From Paracamarosporium sp. OC-R06-R3 (taxonomy: Eukaryota > Ascomycota > Dothideomycetes > Pleosporales > Didymosphaeriaceae): a DNA stretch of 64,000 bases. Shown piece after piece: positions 1 through 11,203 of the stretch (the first letter of the stretch is position 1; every line of letters starts with the position of its first letter). The notes beneath the pieces are model-generated. The model saw only the letters and a list, made by a program, of their open reading frames with translations. It was not told the DNA's origin and did not search any database. A program made the translations under genes and the position numbers. Location: NCBI GenBank assembly GCA_019828545.1, contig JACVRA010000246.1, positions 370,512-434,511 of the forward strand, in the 5' to 3' direction.

Positions 1-1684
1 ACCACCCAGACCGGTGCCAAGCACCGCAATACCGCCACCGCCTGAGAAAATAGGCTCCAAGCAACACCAGTGCATATTGAGTTTCGGTGGATCTCGGTTC
101 GTAGGTGGTAGAGGTAGGCCGTGGTTTAGATTGCCGCCGTCTTCAGAATCCGAATCATCGTCTTCGTGGGAGGTCTCGTTCATTAGGTTCGGTGACCGGG
201 TAGCCCCCGGGGCCCACCAGAATTGGTCGTTCCGCAGAAGCTGAGCATTGCTGTTTTGATTTTGCAGTGGAATATTTGATCCTGCCGCCTGACTGAGAGT
301 GGTGCCCACTGTGGAACCAGAGCCAAAAGCTAGACTGGCAAAATGGCGCGTTTTGGCTCTCTTCCTGGGTATTGGTCTGTTGAATGCACAGCTGGCGCAG
401 AGCGTCTTCCTGCATCCCATGCAGTGCATTCGAACACTACATGATTCGCATCTCTCCAGTATCTCTTCGTTGCACTGTGCGCACTGAACACTTTCGACGA
501 ACGTCTTGTGGCTTAGTCGCAAATGGGCCGGTACGTGTTTCCCCTCACCCTTGGATATACCGCTCTCAGTTCCCAACGGTTCGCCGTCTTCGCCGGTCTC
601 AGATATTTCCCATAGCCTCCCATCTGATTCACCAAGTTTTCCTCCAACGCCACCCACGGATCCAATACGATTACTCGATCGCCACAATCGGTCGTACGGC
701 ACCCATACTTCCATATTTTGCGGCCCTGCTCTTCCCGCGTGATAATCTTTCCTCCGATAACAACGCCCTCCCGGTGTTGGGCACCATGCCGTATCTGTCC
801 ATATCCCTAGTTTGTGGCATATTTCGATTAACTGGTGTGTGGGGTCGGAATCGGAGTCCCTTCGTGTAAGAGAGGAGGGCAGGTACGGTCGTCTACGATG
901 GTGTCGGCACCGGTACGTATAGAGGCTCTTCAAGGCGAGATCTGTTGCCATGTCCGGCATGTTGTCCATGGTGAACGGTTCGAGGAACGGAACGATGTGG
1001 TATTTGATAGATACGTTCTTGCATCCTCGCACCGACAAATGTCTACAGACAGTCAGGTCAGCGAACGCGATAATACATAGCATCAGACCGTGATTATACG
1101 CACCTAAGAGTACCACTTCGGGGCCCTAGCACTTGCATGCTCAGCGCGGTCCCCGAGACGGCCGTGTTGCAGAGATCCAGACTGGTCAACCGCGAGCCGT
1201 TGGGCCCTATAATCCGCTTCAGCAGCGCATCGAATGAGTATGCCTTGGACTGGCGCTCTCTGCCGTCGGGGGTCTCATTCCCAGGCGACCCCATGGCTAC
1301 CGCGGGCTGTGGCAACCGAAACGACAATGTCTTCCATGCCAGAGGGTATACTCTCAAGAAATTTCGGAGGTACTTGGACGTGTGGTAAAGGTCGAGGAGC
1401 GTCGCGGTCGAGATCTGGGCGAGGAGCGACTCCAAAACGGGCGGATAGCTGGTGATGACGGACTCGAACAGGCTCAGCAACGGACCGTCTTCCATCTTCG
1501 CCCCTTGCTCCTCCCTCACCATCGCGTCGTCGGCCCTGCCCAATATGGATTCCTTCGTCTGCTCGGTGTCCCCAGAATGACCCTCGTGGGTTCGGTCGCT
1601 CATGCTTTCCTCCGGCTCCAGGTCGAGGTAATCGGCCAGCTCACTTCCTACGAGGCAGTCTTGACGTCGCAGGCTCGAACGCAT
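1..1684 (-). CDS. F-box-like protein with a C-terminal cysteine cluster (3' end beyond window)
   Basis: Join is complement(<1..1042, 1104..1684), with a 61-nt intron (GTGCGT..CTGTAG). The ATG at 1684 is the first in frame. Residues about 87-125 (LLAQISTATLLDLYHTSKYL onward) look like an F-box: a Leu-rich helix pair followed by a Trp. The middle part is followed at about 381-412 by a dense Cys cluster containing CAQC, CESC, HCMGC and CASC, which should bind zinc. The tail is acidic and still open at base 1. In the usual family role the F-box binds Skp1, so this is probably an SCF ubiquitin-ligase substrate receptor; the substrate is not predictable. The F-box call rests on pattern only. The exon join is well supported, because exon 2 stays open for more than 1 kb after splicing. 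Confidence 0.75.
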
Positions 1685-2684
1685 GTAAAGGGGGACGCGC
1701 AACGGGGTGAACGACAGCCGAAGCGCTAGTATCGAGAAGATGGCCGCGAAGGCTCGAGAGCAAGCGTGTCGTGTGCCTGCGAGGAAGGGCTAGCCCTGTT
1801 GGCGCACTTGTCGCCGGGGGTTGCAAGCGGCTGCGATCGCCATGCCGGAGACGCGACGCCGCTTTTGGCCACGGCGCGCGTGGCGAAGCAACCGCCAACC
1901 CGTGCGACTCGAGCCGACAGCACCAACAACATAGCAGAGCGGTTGTCCGTGAGATCTTTCTACGAGAACGTTGAGTTTTTCAAAAGATATTAAACAAAAA
2001 AACATAAGTATATGGAACGTAATTCGTTATTAGCGCCACCCGGTACCCGGCATCACCTTATAGTCATTAATTCTGATACCAAATGCTAGAGTATCAATGC
2101 TCAATATACAGCTTGAGAAATGGCATCATTGCAATAAGCGTTGGGCCTTTGAATGAATGTATTCTGCCGTGTCCGAACACGTGCAATACGCCCGCGGCTG
2201 CGCTGAAGCGAAGAACTCACAAGCAAATGGAGCATACCCTATTGCATTAGCTTATGTTCTAATTTGCACACGAAGAAGCTCTTCGACGCCGAGCGACTAG
2301 GAAATGGTCGGATGACTCCGGAAAAATCACTCTGCTTGAATATGTTGAGTTGTATAATGAGGCGATGTTATCTCACAGCCCCGTTAAATACCTCATCGAG
2401 GAGAATAAGCCGTAGCCATCCGAGGATCATTCCCATTGACAGAAAACAGCTACGTAGTTTCAACAAACACCAACCTTTCGATACGAGTTAGCCTGTTAGA
2501 TGATTGAAGCAATGCGCCAAACCCCTTCCCAGACCATGGGCCATGAAACCATAAAACCAGATCCAGGTATCATACCCAAAACAACGCTATGATGCTAATT
2601 TTAACAACAACGAAAGCAAATAGTTTCGAACCCTTCCGACCCAAACGTGACGGTACAGTAAGCTTAAACGTGCGATGACACTGA
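1685..2684. other. Intergenic region between divergently placed 5' and 3' gene ends
   Basis: Contains the promoter of the F-box gene on its left side and the 3' flank of the transcription factor gene on its right. Short ORFs near 1766-2005 overlap on both strands in GC-rich sequence and show no family resemblance. From about 1985 the sequence becomes AT-rich. I see no gene or RNA here. Confidence 0.6.
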
Positions 2685-4792
2685 TTAAAACACCCAGTTG
2701 CCGTCCACATCCAAGTCCTGTAGACCGTCGAAGAGAATGATATCAAAGTCTAATTCAGGGCTTCCAAATTCGTTGGTAGTAGGCCACAGCCCATTCGTAA
2801 CAAAGGAAAATACGGGGACGTGATCTGCGGTCCCGTTGGAGCTCAACTTCTTTGCTGTGTCCGAATCCAGGTCGAATGCCGGCCTTACGGGCACCTTCTT
2901 GTAGTCTAATTCAATGGTGCCGAAATACGGAACTGTCAACCTCACTTTTCCTAGAGCTTGCTTGCTTGGGTCTAGCGAGGACAAGATCTTTTTCAAGACG
3001 ACTGCGCTTCGACTTGCGATGCGCTCTCGAGTGCTTGCTTTGCCTAGCTTTTCCATTTCGGATATGACCCGGCATATCATGGCGAAATCGCTGCCCTTTG
3101 CTTTCTGAACTTCCGCTTTTTCCTTAGTGGCCATGTCGATGAGGATGTCGAGCGTAAGCGTCATGGCTGCAATGAAGACGCTTAGTTCGGCGAAGCGACA
3201 GCATGCTTGTGTTATACCAGCATTGCGGAGCGCAAACCACCTCATGACGACATTGCGACTCGCTTGAAGTGCTGCGACTTTGGAGTATTCGAACCGGCTC
3301 TCCTGTGGTGCGCGCAGTAGAAATGGGAGATGGATGAAGATCTTGAGTTCAAAATGCCACATCTGGACCATTAAGCGTTCAAGCACATCGTGTGACTCGG
3401 CTGTCCGTGCTGTAGGTGGCACGTTTGGTACATCCCAGAAATCTTTTGGTTGCTCTTTCATCATGGATTCCAGTTTCTCGTCGAGTGCTAATGCTTGTAC
3501 GTATGACTGAGATGTGACTTCGGGATCAAGTTCAGAAATCTGCCGACATACGGTAACAAGCTTGGAGCGGTGAACGCGGTGCGGTACGACGTCTTCGGGG
3601 ATGGGGTAATCGTCTGCGGCGAACGGAAGTCGTAAATGTAAGCCAAGGTTTCTGTCGATGTCAACCATGCAACACCATATTGATGCTGCAGACTCTATGG
3701 CTTCGACTGGCGGGATTTGACCACCTTGAACAATGCGGTGGAAACCCATCAGATGTGCTAGGTTCATGGCCCTCCTAACAATGAGCCAAGCTTGCCTGAG
3801 ATTGGCAATGTTCATATGATAGACAGACAGCAGGAGCAATGTCTCAAGCCCCGGTAAGGTGAGCAGCAGCTCATCTGACGAGATGACGAGGGAGGTTACG
3901 GTAGTGACATAGTTCTCCATCGTAGCTTCGAGGTTCCAGATGTTCCGTAAACGCGAAGTGCTAAAGTCGGGTGGTAACGCGCAGATGCAAGCTGCCAAGT
4001 GTAACAGTGTTCGCGCTACAACAATAGCACGCTCTTTCGCAACTCTACCCATGTCCAAGGCATACGATTCCGGATCTTGGCCAACGAAGAGTTCTTTTGA
4101 GGGCCGATACATGCCGTTCATGATCATCCACCCGTTTGAGGACTCGAATATGACATCGGCATCATGTTGCGATGGAAGCAGAGCTGCCAATGCACGATGT
4201 ACAGGATCAGAGGATGTTTGACCATCTTCTTTGTCTACCAAAGTTCTGATACTGGGCGCCGATGTCCAAGTGCGTGTTCCAAGCTGGAAATAAATCAGTA
4301 CGATATGAACAACCGTTCTAGCAGCAAACACTGACAATACCATCGGCGAGACTCTGCCCGTCGCTGTTGGGAAGAGGCGGAAGCCCAGTAAACTTAAAAG
4401 GCGTCTCATTTGACTGCGCCGATACTGCCGTCCGCTGAGAATCCGAGGATGAAGCAATAGTTGTGACATTGGGAGTTTTGCGACACACGAACTTCTCGAA
4501 GAGCTGCTCTAGCTTGCCAAGTCGTTCACCTATGTGGAGTTGGCAGGCGTGATCTTCGCCATCTGGAGCGAAGCCGTCCAGAACACCAACAGCTAAAGCG
4601 GAAGACGACTCGCTCCTCTCGCATGCGGTTTGTAACTTCCTCTTCTTGCCTACAAAGTCAAGTTAGCGTCGAGCAACAGTCAACATTGTTAGTTGAGACC
4701 GGAGAGTTTATCTTACACTCCCAACATGCGCGAATGCGACTGGACGGCCTCTTTCTGCTGGTCTCGTGACTGGTTGTGCTGCTATAGTCCAT
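2685..4792 (-). CDS. Fungal-specific transcription factor with degenerate Zn2Cys6 cluster
   Basis: Join is complement(2685..4283, 4336..4649, 4717..4792), giving 662 aa. The N-terminus reads RIRACWECKKRKLQTAC once the first intron (GTAAGA..TTTGTAG) is removed, which is the start of a zinc cluster, but the usual second half (C-x6-C-x2-C-x6-C) is missing. A short region ERLGKLEQLFEKF follows and resembles the coiled linker seen after such clusters. The long third exon matches the Fungal_trans middle homology region: LAHLMGFHR, then a segment with SIWCCMVDIDRN and the following LPFAADDYPIP. A nuclear regulator is expected, but DNA binding is doubtful. The 52-nt second intron (GTCAGT donor) could instead use GTTTGC a few bases downstream, which adds two residues. 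Confidence 0.8.
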
Positions 4793-6163
4793 GTCGAGTG
4801 GACTAGAGACAACCAGCACACTCATCTATCTGCTTCCCACGTCTAGCAGATGTTGACTGAAGCAGAACGGGACAAGGACTACTTTCATAGTGTGGAGATG
4901 CGGTTGGCGGCAACGGGCAGGACGTAAGCGCAGCCCGGGACCTTTCGGCCGAGTTTTTTGGCCCGTCTGCCACGGGCTTTCTGACTGCACAAAGGCCGCA
5001 CCTCAACGCGAACTTGGCTTCTAAGATGCTCCCTGGCTTGATTCGCATTTAAAATGCTGCGAAGCGCGAGGCTGCATCTTCTTTACGTCCGCTCGAGGGC
5101 GGCGCGGCGGACCCTTCACGCCGCAAGCTTCGTAAGCAGACGTTCTCGGTTGGTCAATTGCTCGACAAAGTCCGTGGAGATTGCTGCATCCAAGACCCTG
5201 ATCGAGATTACGGACTTCCTTGCCACTTTTCTCTCATCGCTTACTTATACTTTTCGACGTGAATATGACCTTACATCCGGTCCGATGCTTGGATACTGCG
5301 TGACAATAAACTAGTTCTCGTAATCATTATGCAGATGCAGCGAACCCACTTCCGCCATCAGTCACGCGGTGGGAAAGGAGCATTTGCTCGAATTAGCTGC
5401 AAAGGTGCCGCTATCATTCAAGAGCCAAGCGATGATGGTTGTTCCGCCTCCGAGCGGAAGCGGATCTAAGTGCGATCGCGCCTTGTTCCGTGATTATCAA
5501 AGCGTTTTCCAAAGATGGCAACACTTCGGCAGCCTCTAGTCGCGTGTAATCCCACGATAGCACTAGCATGTCTGTTCGGGCTCAAATGGAACACCTTTCT
5601 GACACTTACAAAAAGACATCGAACTTGTCTAAGTCTCTGTCAGTGTGAACTAACGTGGCCGATGTGATAGACATTGATACAACTTGATCGTTCGTTTGAG
5701 CATGGTATACGAAAGCAGGACATCCAGAACAAGGTCAGAACGAAAGAGAAGATGGAAATCGCCGATGTCTTACGAGTAGTGGCGAACTACTGGCAGGATT
5801 ACTGGAACAGAGATCTTGATTTGTATGGTTGAGTAATTCGGACATAAGTCGCTAGGTGGTCAGTTGGGTTGATTTGTTGTATCGCTCGTCAAGTGTGACC
5901 TAGGGGACATCCGACACGGCATCTGCTACGTAGGGTATCTTATTCTGCCGATGGTTTTATCGCATCGACCGGCGCAGACTGCAGCATCTTTGTCTGGGGA
6001 AACTCAGCACTGATGCATGCCCAGGGTTCCAATTCCGCGACCAATGACGATGTATATCCCGCAGCAAGGATTGTACAGCAGCCAAAAACTAACATTCTCC
6101 GAAGTTGAATGGTTTCTCCGACCCGACTTCTGTGTCAGTTCGCCTGAACTTGGCCTTAGTTCT
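4793..6163. other. Intergenic region, 1.4 kb
   Basis: Promoter of the transcription factor gene (right of 4792) and 3' flank of the RING gene. An ORF beginning ATG at 5054 (86 codons) lacks any recognisable motif and is probably chance. I see no RNA gene or clear repeat. Confidence 0.55.
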
Positions 6164-6887
6164 TCACGCGTACATGTCATCGTACTCTTCCTCGTCGTCG
6201 TCCGCTGGGGGTGGGGGCGGTTGTTTCTTCTTCAGTAGCTCCTTTCGGTCAAGAGGGCATGTAGAGTTTAGCTTCAGCCAGGGCTTGATACAGTCGAGAT
6301 CGAAGCGATGGTCTGGGTGGCACGGAAGCTCTACCACCAATGGATACTGATCTGTCGCATATTGAGTCAGCCACACAACGAGCACCATTTTGTGATCCAC
6401 ATACCGTCTAGGAACGGATTCACACAGATTGGGCAGGTATCGGTTGGCTTCAGCGACTTCTTCGGCACGCGCTCCAGTTCATCCAAGAAGCTGTCTGGCA
6501 CGCCTTTCAGCTCGGTTGGAGGGTCATCTGCGTGCTGCCGCAGCTGCTCGATCATGCTCACTAGCAGCTCATTGCCGTCGGTGGTGTTGTCGCCCCGCTC
6601 GTCCGAGGGTCGTCCGCGCATCATGTCAAAGGCATTGGCCAGCAGGCGAAATGCAGCCGCTACGTTCTCAGGCTGGGGCAACGCGTGGGCATTGTGATGC
6701 GCTTGCGGGTCGGAGGTGTCGACCAGTTCAAGCGTGGAGAAGAAGGTGCTGAGGTCGGGTCGACGCGCGGGTGGCTCGGGCTCCTCTTCCTTGGTGGGGA
6801 TGTTGTGTTCGACTGTGGTAGTAGTCAGTCCATGATCGGGGCTCTCGGTCGCCCGAAGCAGTGCCACTTGCCTTCGTAGCCAGACAT
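6164..6887 (-). CDS. Small RING-finger protein (probable E3 ubiquitin ligase), first intron GC-AG
   Basis: Join is complement(6164..6351, 6405..6812, 6872..6887), giving 203 aa. The open frame of exon 2 has no ATG near its start. An upstream ATG at 6887 connects through a 59-nt intron with donor AG|GCAAGT, branch ACTGAC and acceptor CACAG, giving MSGYEVEHNIPTKEEE. The second intron (53 nt, GTATGT..ACAG) splits the RING. Zinc ligands in order appear to be C132, C135, C152, H156, D159, C162, C173, D176. The last ligand sits in CPLDR, as in the RBX1-type RING where Asp replaces Cys. The C-terminus is Lys, Pro and Asp/Glu rich. The likely role is E2 recruitment and ubiquitin transfer; substrate unknown. 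It shares a 1-kb divergent promoter with the HET-like gene. Confidence 0.85.
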
Positions 6888-7879
6888 GATGAGTCGGTCG
6901 GCTTGCGTACGCTCAGCTTGGGTGGTTAGTGTCTGGACGTAGCGGGGGTTTTGAAGCTACAAGCTTGACGCGTCGCCAGTGATGCCTCCAGGACGAACTC
7001 GCCAATACGCGTGCGGTGACCCCGCGTTGGTGTCATTGGCCGCACCCGGCCGGTATGCGCCACAGACTGTGGCTCAGCTGTGGCGAGTGCGTGATTTGCC
7101 GTCCACATCACAGTTTCTCCCACTGTTGTTTGCTTCCATCGCAGCCGATGAAACTCAGCCACCTTCTTTGGAATGTCAATGTGTCCTGCCGAGGTATGCC
7201 ACAACTGGGCGAGCGTTGAGCATTTGCTTGCGCGCGCGTTGGCAGGCGCGCAACGACGCTTCGCCCCACGTCGAATCATTCACCAGACAAATCATCCGCA
7301 AAACAGTGGGTCAGAGACTTGCATCATCGAAGGCTTCACTGTCTGTCGCAACGCGGTGCACTGTCTTTGGCGCAGCATGCCTTGTTTCGGTGTCATGTTT
7401 CCCCCTGGGCTCATCTTACGAAGACCGACTGTACGGACCCGCGCAACTTCCCACGCAAGGCCGATAAGAGAGTACGACGTACGAAAATGCTAATCATGAC
7501 TTCGGTCGCTCTAGTGATGCTGCAGGGGCCCGCTCGTTGGCCAGACTTGCCTGACAAACTGTGAACCGTGCTCAGCCACCTTCGAACCTCCGCGTCAAAC
7601 TCCTTGCGCTGCCCCATCAGCGTGCTGTCTTTCTCCTGAAAATTCGGCAGTGTTCGAGGCATTCAACGGGGAGGCGCAGTCGTCTTCGGGGGCGAGGCGT
7701 TTGACTGTTATTTTACAGTGCACTCCGCACAACCACCCCTCACCCTCAAACTCACCAGGCTTCTGCTTTCTTGCGCACATCAAAGCCTTGCTTCTAGCGT
7801 CACCGTTTGGGCACATTACCACAGGACCACTAATCAGTGCAACGGATCGTTTGCAACCTCCCCTTGGCTTTGAACACTG
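6888..7879. promoter_or_regulatory. Divergent promoter region, RING gene / HET-like gene
   Basis: About 1 kb between two diverging starts. Open frames on both strands overlap one another, with no conserved motif. A pyrimidine-rich stretch (7730-7770, CAACCACCCCTCACCCTC and similar) precedes the HET-like start, as is common in fungal promoters. No discrete operator can be named. Confidence 0.5.
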
Positions 7880-9235
7880 ATGTCGCTACTCGTCATGTCT
7901 ACCGATCCTCCACCCTCACGGGGTTCATCGCCATACCTAAGGCCGCGCTTAAGTCTATCCACAGTGACTAGCCTATTTCCTCGAAGAAACAGCAAAACGC
8001 CTCTGCCCGACCAACGTCCATCTACCGGTAACTCCTCCCGATTGCTTTCCCCTTTGGAGCCGACGAGATCGCGAAGTAGTTCAGCTTCACGTTCCATACG
8101 CTCCATCACATCAAAGTCCCCCAGCAAATGGATCAGGCACCTCAAAAGATCGAGATCAGCCTCCATAAACTCAGCCGTTGGTGAAGAGAACCAGCCATTG
8201 ACAAAAGAGGATTTCAAAGAAGTGGAAGGCTGGTTCGATGCCTTCAAGAAATACAACAGCCTTATTACCAACCACGTGTCTGTGGATTCGAACTTCTCAG
8301 CAGAACAGCTTGCCAAGATTCAAAAAACGATTTGCGAGGTGGAAGGTGGACGCTTTATCAGCGACCTTCCGGAGGCATTATTCGATATAGCGTTGTTGTG
8401 GTGCCCAGCAGAGGATATTACCAGAAAGTCTCTTGGGGAATCGCCGGAGCCATCCTGGAGTTGGAAAGGTTGGAACGGCGCCGTCAACTTTCCGTTTGAC
8501 CCTTCGAGTTGCCCTGACGTCCGCAGGCGAGGGGAAGCACCTATTTTCTTCAAGTCGAAGATCACATCTTTCGTTCTGGGACCCGAGTCTGGACCTGAGC
8601 GATACACCATAATGAACCGGGCTATGTCGCTGAAAGTTGATCCCGAGTCAACGCAGCGCCCTCGGATTGAATATCCTACAGCAGGCCTGCAGCTCTTGGC
8701 TAATACGCCTCCAAAACTCCAGGGCGATACCCTGCGCTTCACTGCACAGAAAATTCCTGCGTCCGCTTTCAAGATGGAACAAATATACCACGATGATAAA
8801 GAAGCACTGCTTTGCACTGGGCTTATAGATTGTCAAGATCGCCCTTGTGGTGTGCTCATGGACTACAAGAAAAACATCTCTGCTCAACAGCAAGGAGAGC
8901 TGCATTTTATTCTACTTTCCATCAATCGTCGCGTCCAGTCTACGTTTGGCAAGACTTCAAGCAATATCTCTCATACTTCCGGAATTCCAATCTGGAAGAA
9001 TGGGCAATTCCTCAAGGAGGAAGAAATTGGCGACCCTGAGGACTACAACAACGATGGCGAATGGAAGATGTACAACGTTATGTTGATTCAAGAGTTGGAA
9101 GCAAAAACGCTCGATGACGGTACCGTTCAAGAGGCCTTTGCCCGAAGAGTGGCTGTAGGACGCATCCATGAAGATGCATGGAACGAAGTGATCAAAACCA
9201 GTCCGAACAAGTTCTCAAAGATTGTCCTTCGATAA
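7880..9235 (+). CDS. HET-type protein lacking the N-terminal HET domain
   Basis: Single exon, 451 aa, ATG at 7880. Residues 1-100 are Ser/Arg/Pro-rich and low in complexity. The later part carries the signature usually found downstream of the HET domain in heterokaryon-incompatibility proteins: LPEALFDIALLWCP at 163-176 and PSWSWKGWNG at 191-200, followed by a variable C-terminal half. The HET domain that normally precedes these motifs is absent and replaced by the Ser/Arg region. No signal peptide or membrane segment is seen. Function is unknown; it could be a truncated allorecognition protein or a domesticated descendant. The frame is long and intact, so it is probably expressed. Confidence 0.8.
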   Translation: MSLLVMSTDPPPSRGSSPYLRPRLSLSTVTSLFPRRNSKTPLPDQRPSTGNSSRLLSPLEPTRSRSSSASRSIRSITSKSPSKWIRHLKRSRSASINSAVGEENQPLTKEDFKEVEGWFDAFKKYNSLITNHVSVDSNFSAEQLAKIQKTICEVEGGRFISDLPEALFDIALLWCPAEDITRKSLGESPEPSWSWKGWNGAVNFPFDPSSCPDVRRRGEAPIFFKSKITSFVLGPESGPERYTIMNRAMSLKVDPESTQRPRIEYPTAGLQLLANTPPKLQGDTLRFTAQKIPASAFKMEQIYHDDKEALLCTGLIDCQDRPCGVLMDYKKNISAQQQGELHFILLSINRRVQSTFGKTSSNISHTSGIPIWKNGQFLKEEEIGDPEDYNNDGEWKMYNVMLIQELEAKTLDDGTVQEAFARRVAVGRIHEDAWNEVIKTSPNKFSKIVLR

Positions 9236-10660
9236 GGATGACTACTGGACTAGCACAAAGCCTATTCTTGCATTGGGCGTAGACTCGCCTGAAGACATCT
9301 TCTGCACACATGAACCGGCGGCTTCGTAAGATGTGATTCTTTTCTTGTTGATCTTTTCCTTTGTTGAATTCTCTACAATTGTACTTGCGAATTGTGTTCT
9401 TTCCATTTTCTCTATGACTCCACGATAGCACGGTGGGCGACCGGGGTCCGATCCAGAGCGGCGTTCGGTCAAATGGGCATGCATCAGGGCACAAGGGCGT
9501 TCGGGATCAACACGTTTTCCACTATGCATACCCTCAAAGATTTTGAGAAGAGTTAGAACTTGTAAGATAGCTTATTAGCGTAAGAATGCTGCATAGTATT
9601 GCAGGTCATCATACTGCATATTCTTAATCCGGACATTGATGTTTGTAGAGCATTCCCTTCACCCAGTTTCTTTTGATCGCTTTCTTACCCAATTCTGCCT
9701 TGCTCTAAAGTACCACACCACAATCTCACATCCCACACATAATCGTGCGACCCGCAGCCTCCCGCCCCCTCGCTCATATAGTAAGCTAAGACGCCCTGCC
9801 TGGCGCAGCGCTGAACGCCGATTTTAGTTGCTGACCGGTCGCAAGACCTTCCGATTGAAGCCTCAGGCATTGATTAAGATAGGCGATGCACTTTGGGCTT
9901 TTTGGATAGAGAAAGCCTCAATGGACTGTTCCTGTGCACGTGCGCGAGGAAGGAACGAAGAGCGAAGAGCGAAGAGCGAAGAGCGCAGGAAGAAGCGACT
10001 TCGCACTTTGGGCGGCCGCTACAGTGAGCTGCACAGTCCTCTGTGATTGAAGTGTATGCGTGAATATACTCCTGTAATCTAATTCACGGTTGTTATAATG
10101 CGAGTTATGTTTATCACACCACAGGTCACTACGCCACCTACACAGCCATGGTGACTATGCAAAATTTAACCGCAGCTCAAATATGCATTTCTAATGATTA
10201 ATTAAGCATTCTATATCGAGGATGATGGTATTATAGGCAGTAGATTTCGCCGCTCGCTGAGTACTAGCACGACATCAACACTGCACAAATTGAACAAGTG
10301 GGTATAAAGAAACAGTTCTCACGGACCGCGATTTTCATCAACTTGGTTGTATTGAAAAGCAATTACTACACAAACTGCGAGATAAGCACTTGGACCCAAC
10401 CAGCGCGGAGGTCCTTAATCTCGTCCAACAATCGCCTGTACCGTAGCCTCATCCATGCCTCATCCATGCCCACATCTACTACCTCTATCTGCAGACCAAG
10501 CGAGCTGAGCCTGAATCTCAGTCTCCTTATCACGAAAAAAAACAGCTGCTGAATCCGAGCTTACCAAAGCTTACCAAAGCTTTTCCCTGAAATGCTCGCC
10601 CTACTCTTCTCTACCCCCCGACTTCAGATCTGTGTTGCTACTTCGATCGACGGCCACAGC
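9236..10660. other. Intergenic region, 1.4 kb, with a short tandem repeat
   Basis: Lies between two converging 3' ends. It contains a heptamer tandem repeat (GCGAAGA type) at about 9955-9988 and AT-rich stretches from 10050 to 10380. Short ORFs here have no motif support. I see no gene. Confidence 0.55.
9955..9988. repeat. Heptanucleotide tandem repeat
   Basis: The unit AGCGAAG is repeated about four times with the last copy altered to AGCGCAG. It is non-coding and probably a slippage product. Confidence 0.8.
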
Positions 10661-11203
10661 TTACCCATGAGCCAGTGGATGCCGCTCATACTCCTTGATC
10701 AATTTCTGAATCTCCAAGCAATCGTCCCGAAGGTTGTAAGCAAAAGCGCGGCTCGTACCCACCGAAACAGCGTCACCACCCTGACCTAGGGTCTTGCGCA
10801 TGTCTTTCAAGCTTTCCCACCTAGACCCAAGATCTTTGCCCTTTTCCCGGATGATGTCAATATGTTGTGACGTCCAACGATGGCCAGCCGGGCAATCTTG
10901 CTGATAATTGACTACAAGACGATAGGCGCGCACGGTGCGTCCTATGAAGCGATCGATCTCACGGTCATGTAGCTGCGGAAGAGTGGCTAAGATGCTATGT
11001 TGATGGCCATGCTGGTTTTGAGCCGTTTCCGACGAGTGGCGCTGGGCTTGCGGAGCGGCGGGAATGTTGTTCGGGATGTCATCATAAGGTAGAGGACCTG
11101 GATCATCTTGACTCCAGTGATCGCCCCTTCGTATGGCATTCTGTAAGCGGTGAGAGGGCATGATAGGGCGATCCAAGTCGTATCTTCGATGCCGATTCGA
11201 CAT
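10661..11203 (-). CDS. Hypothetical protein, 180 aa
   Basis: Single exon with ATG at 11203. The N-terminal half is polar and rich in Arg, His, Gln and Pro; the C-terminal half (from about 75) is likely helical, with alternating charged residues (EIQKLIKEYERH near the end). No signal peptide, membrane segment or known motif is seen. I do not recognise the family. The length and regular helical C-terminal half favour a real gene, but it may be lineage-specific. Confidence 0.55.
   Translation of the reverse strand: MSNRHRRYDLDRPIMPSHRLQNAIRRGDHWSQDDPGPLPYDDIPNNIPAAPQAQRHSSETAQNQHGHQHSILATLPQLHDREIDRFIGRTVRAYRLVVNYQQDCPAGHRWTSQHIDIIREKGKDLGSRWESLKDMRKTLGQGGDAVSVGTSRAFAYNLRDDCLEIQKLIKEYERHPLAHG

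Noticed and set aside
5054..5314. Plus-strand ORF with ATG upstream of the transcription factor gene
   Set aside because: Short, in a promoter region, with no recognisable motif.
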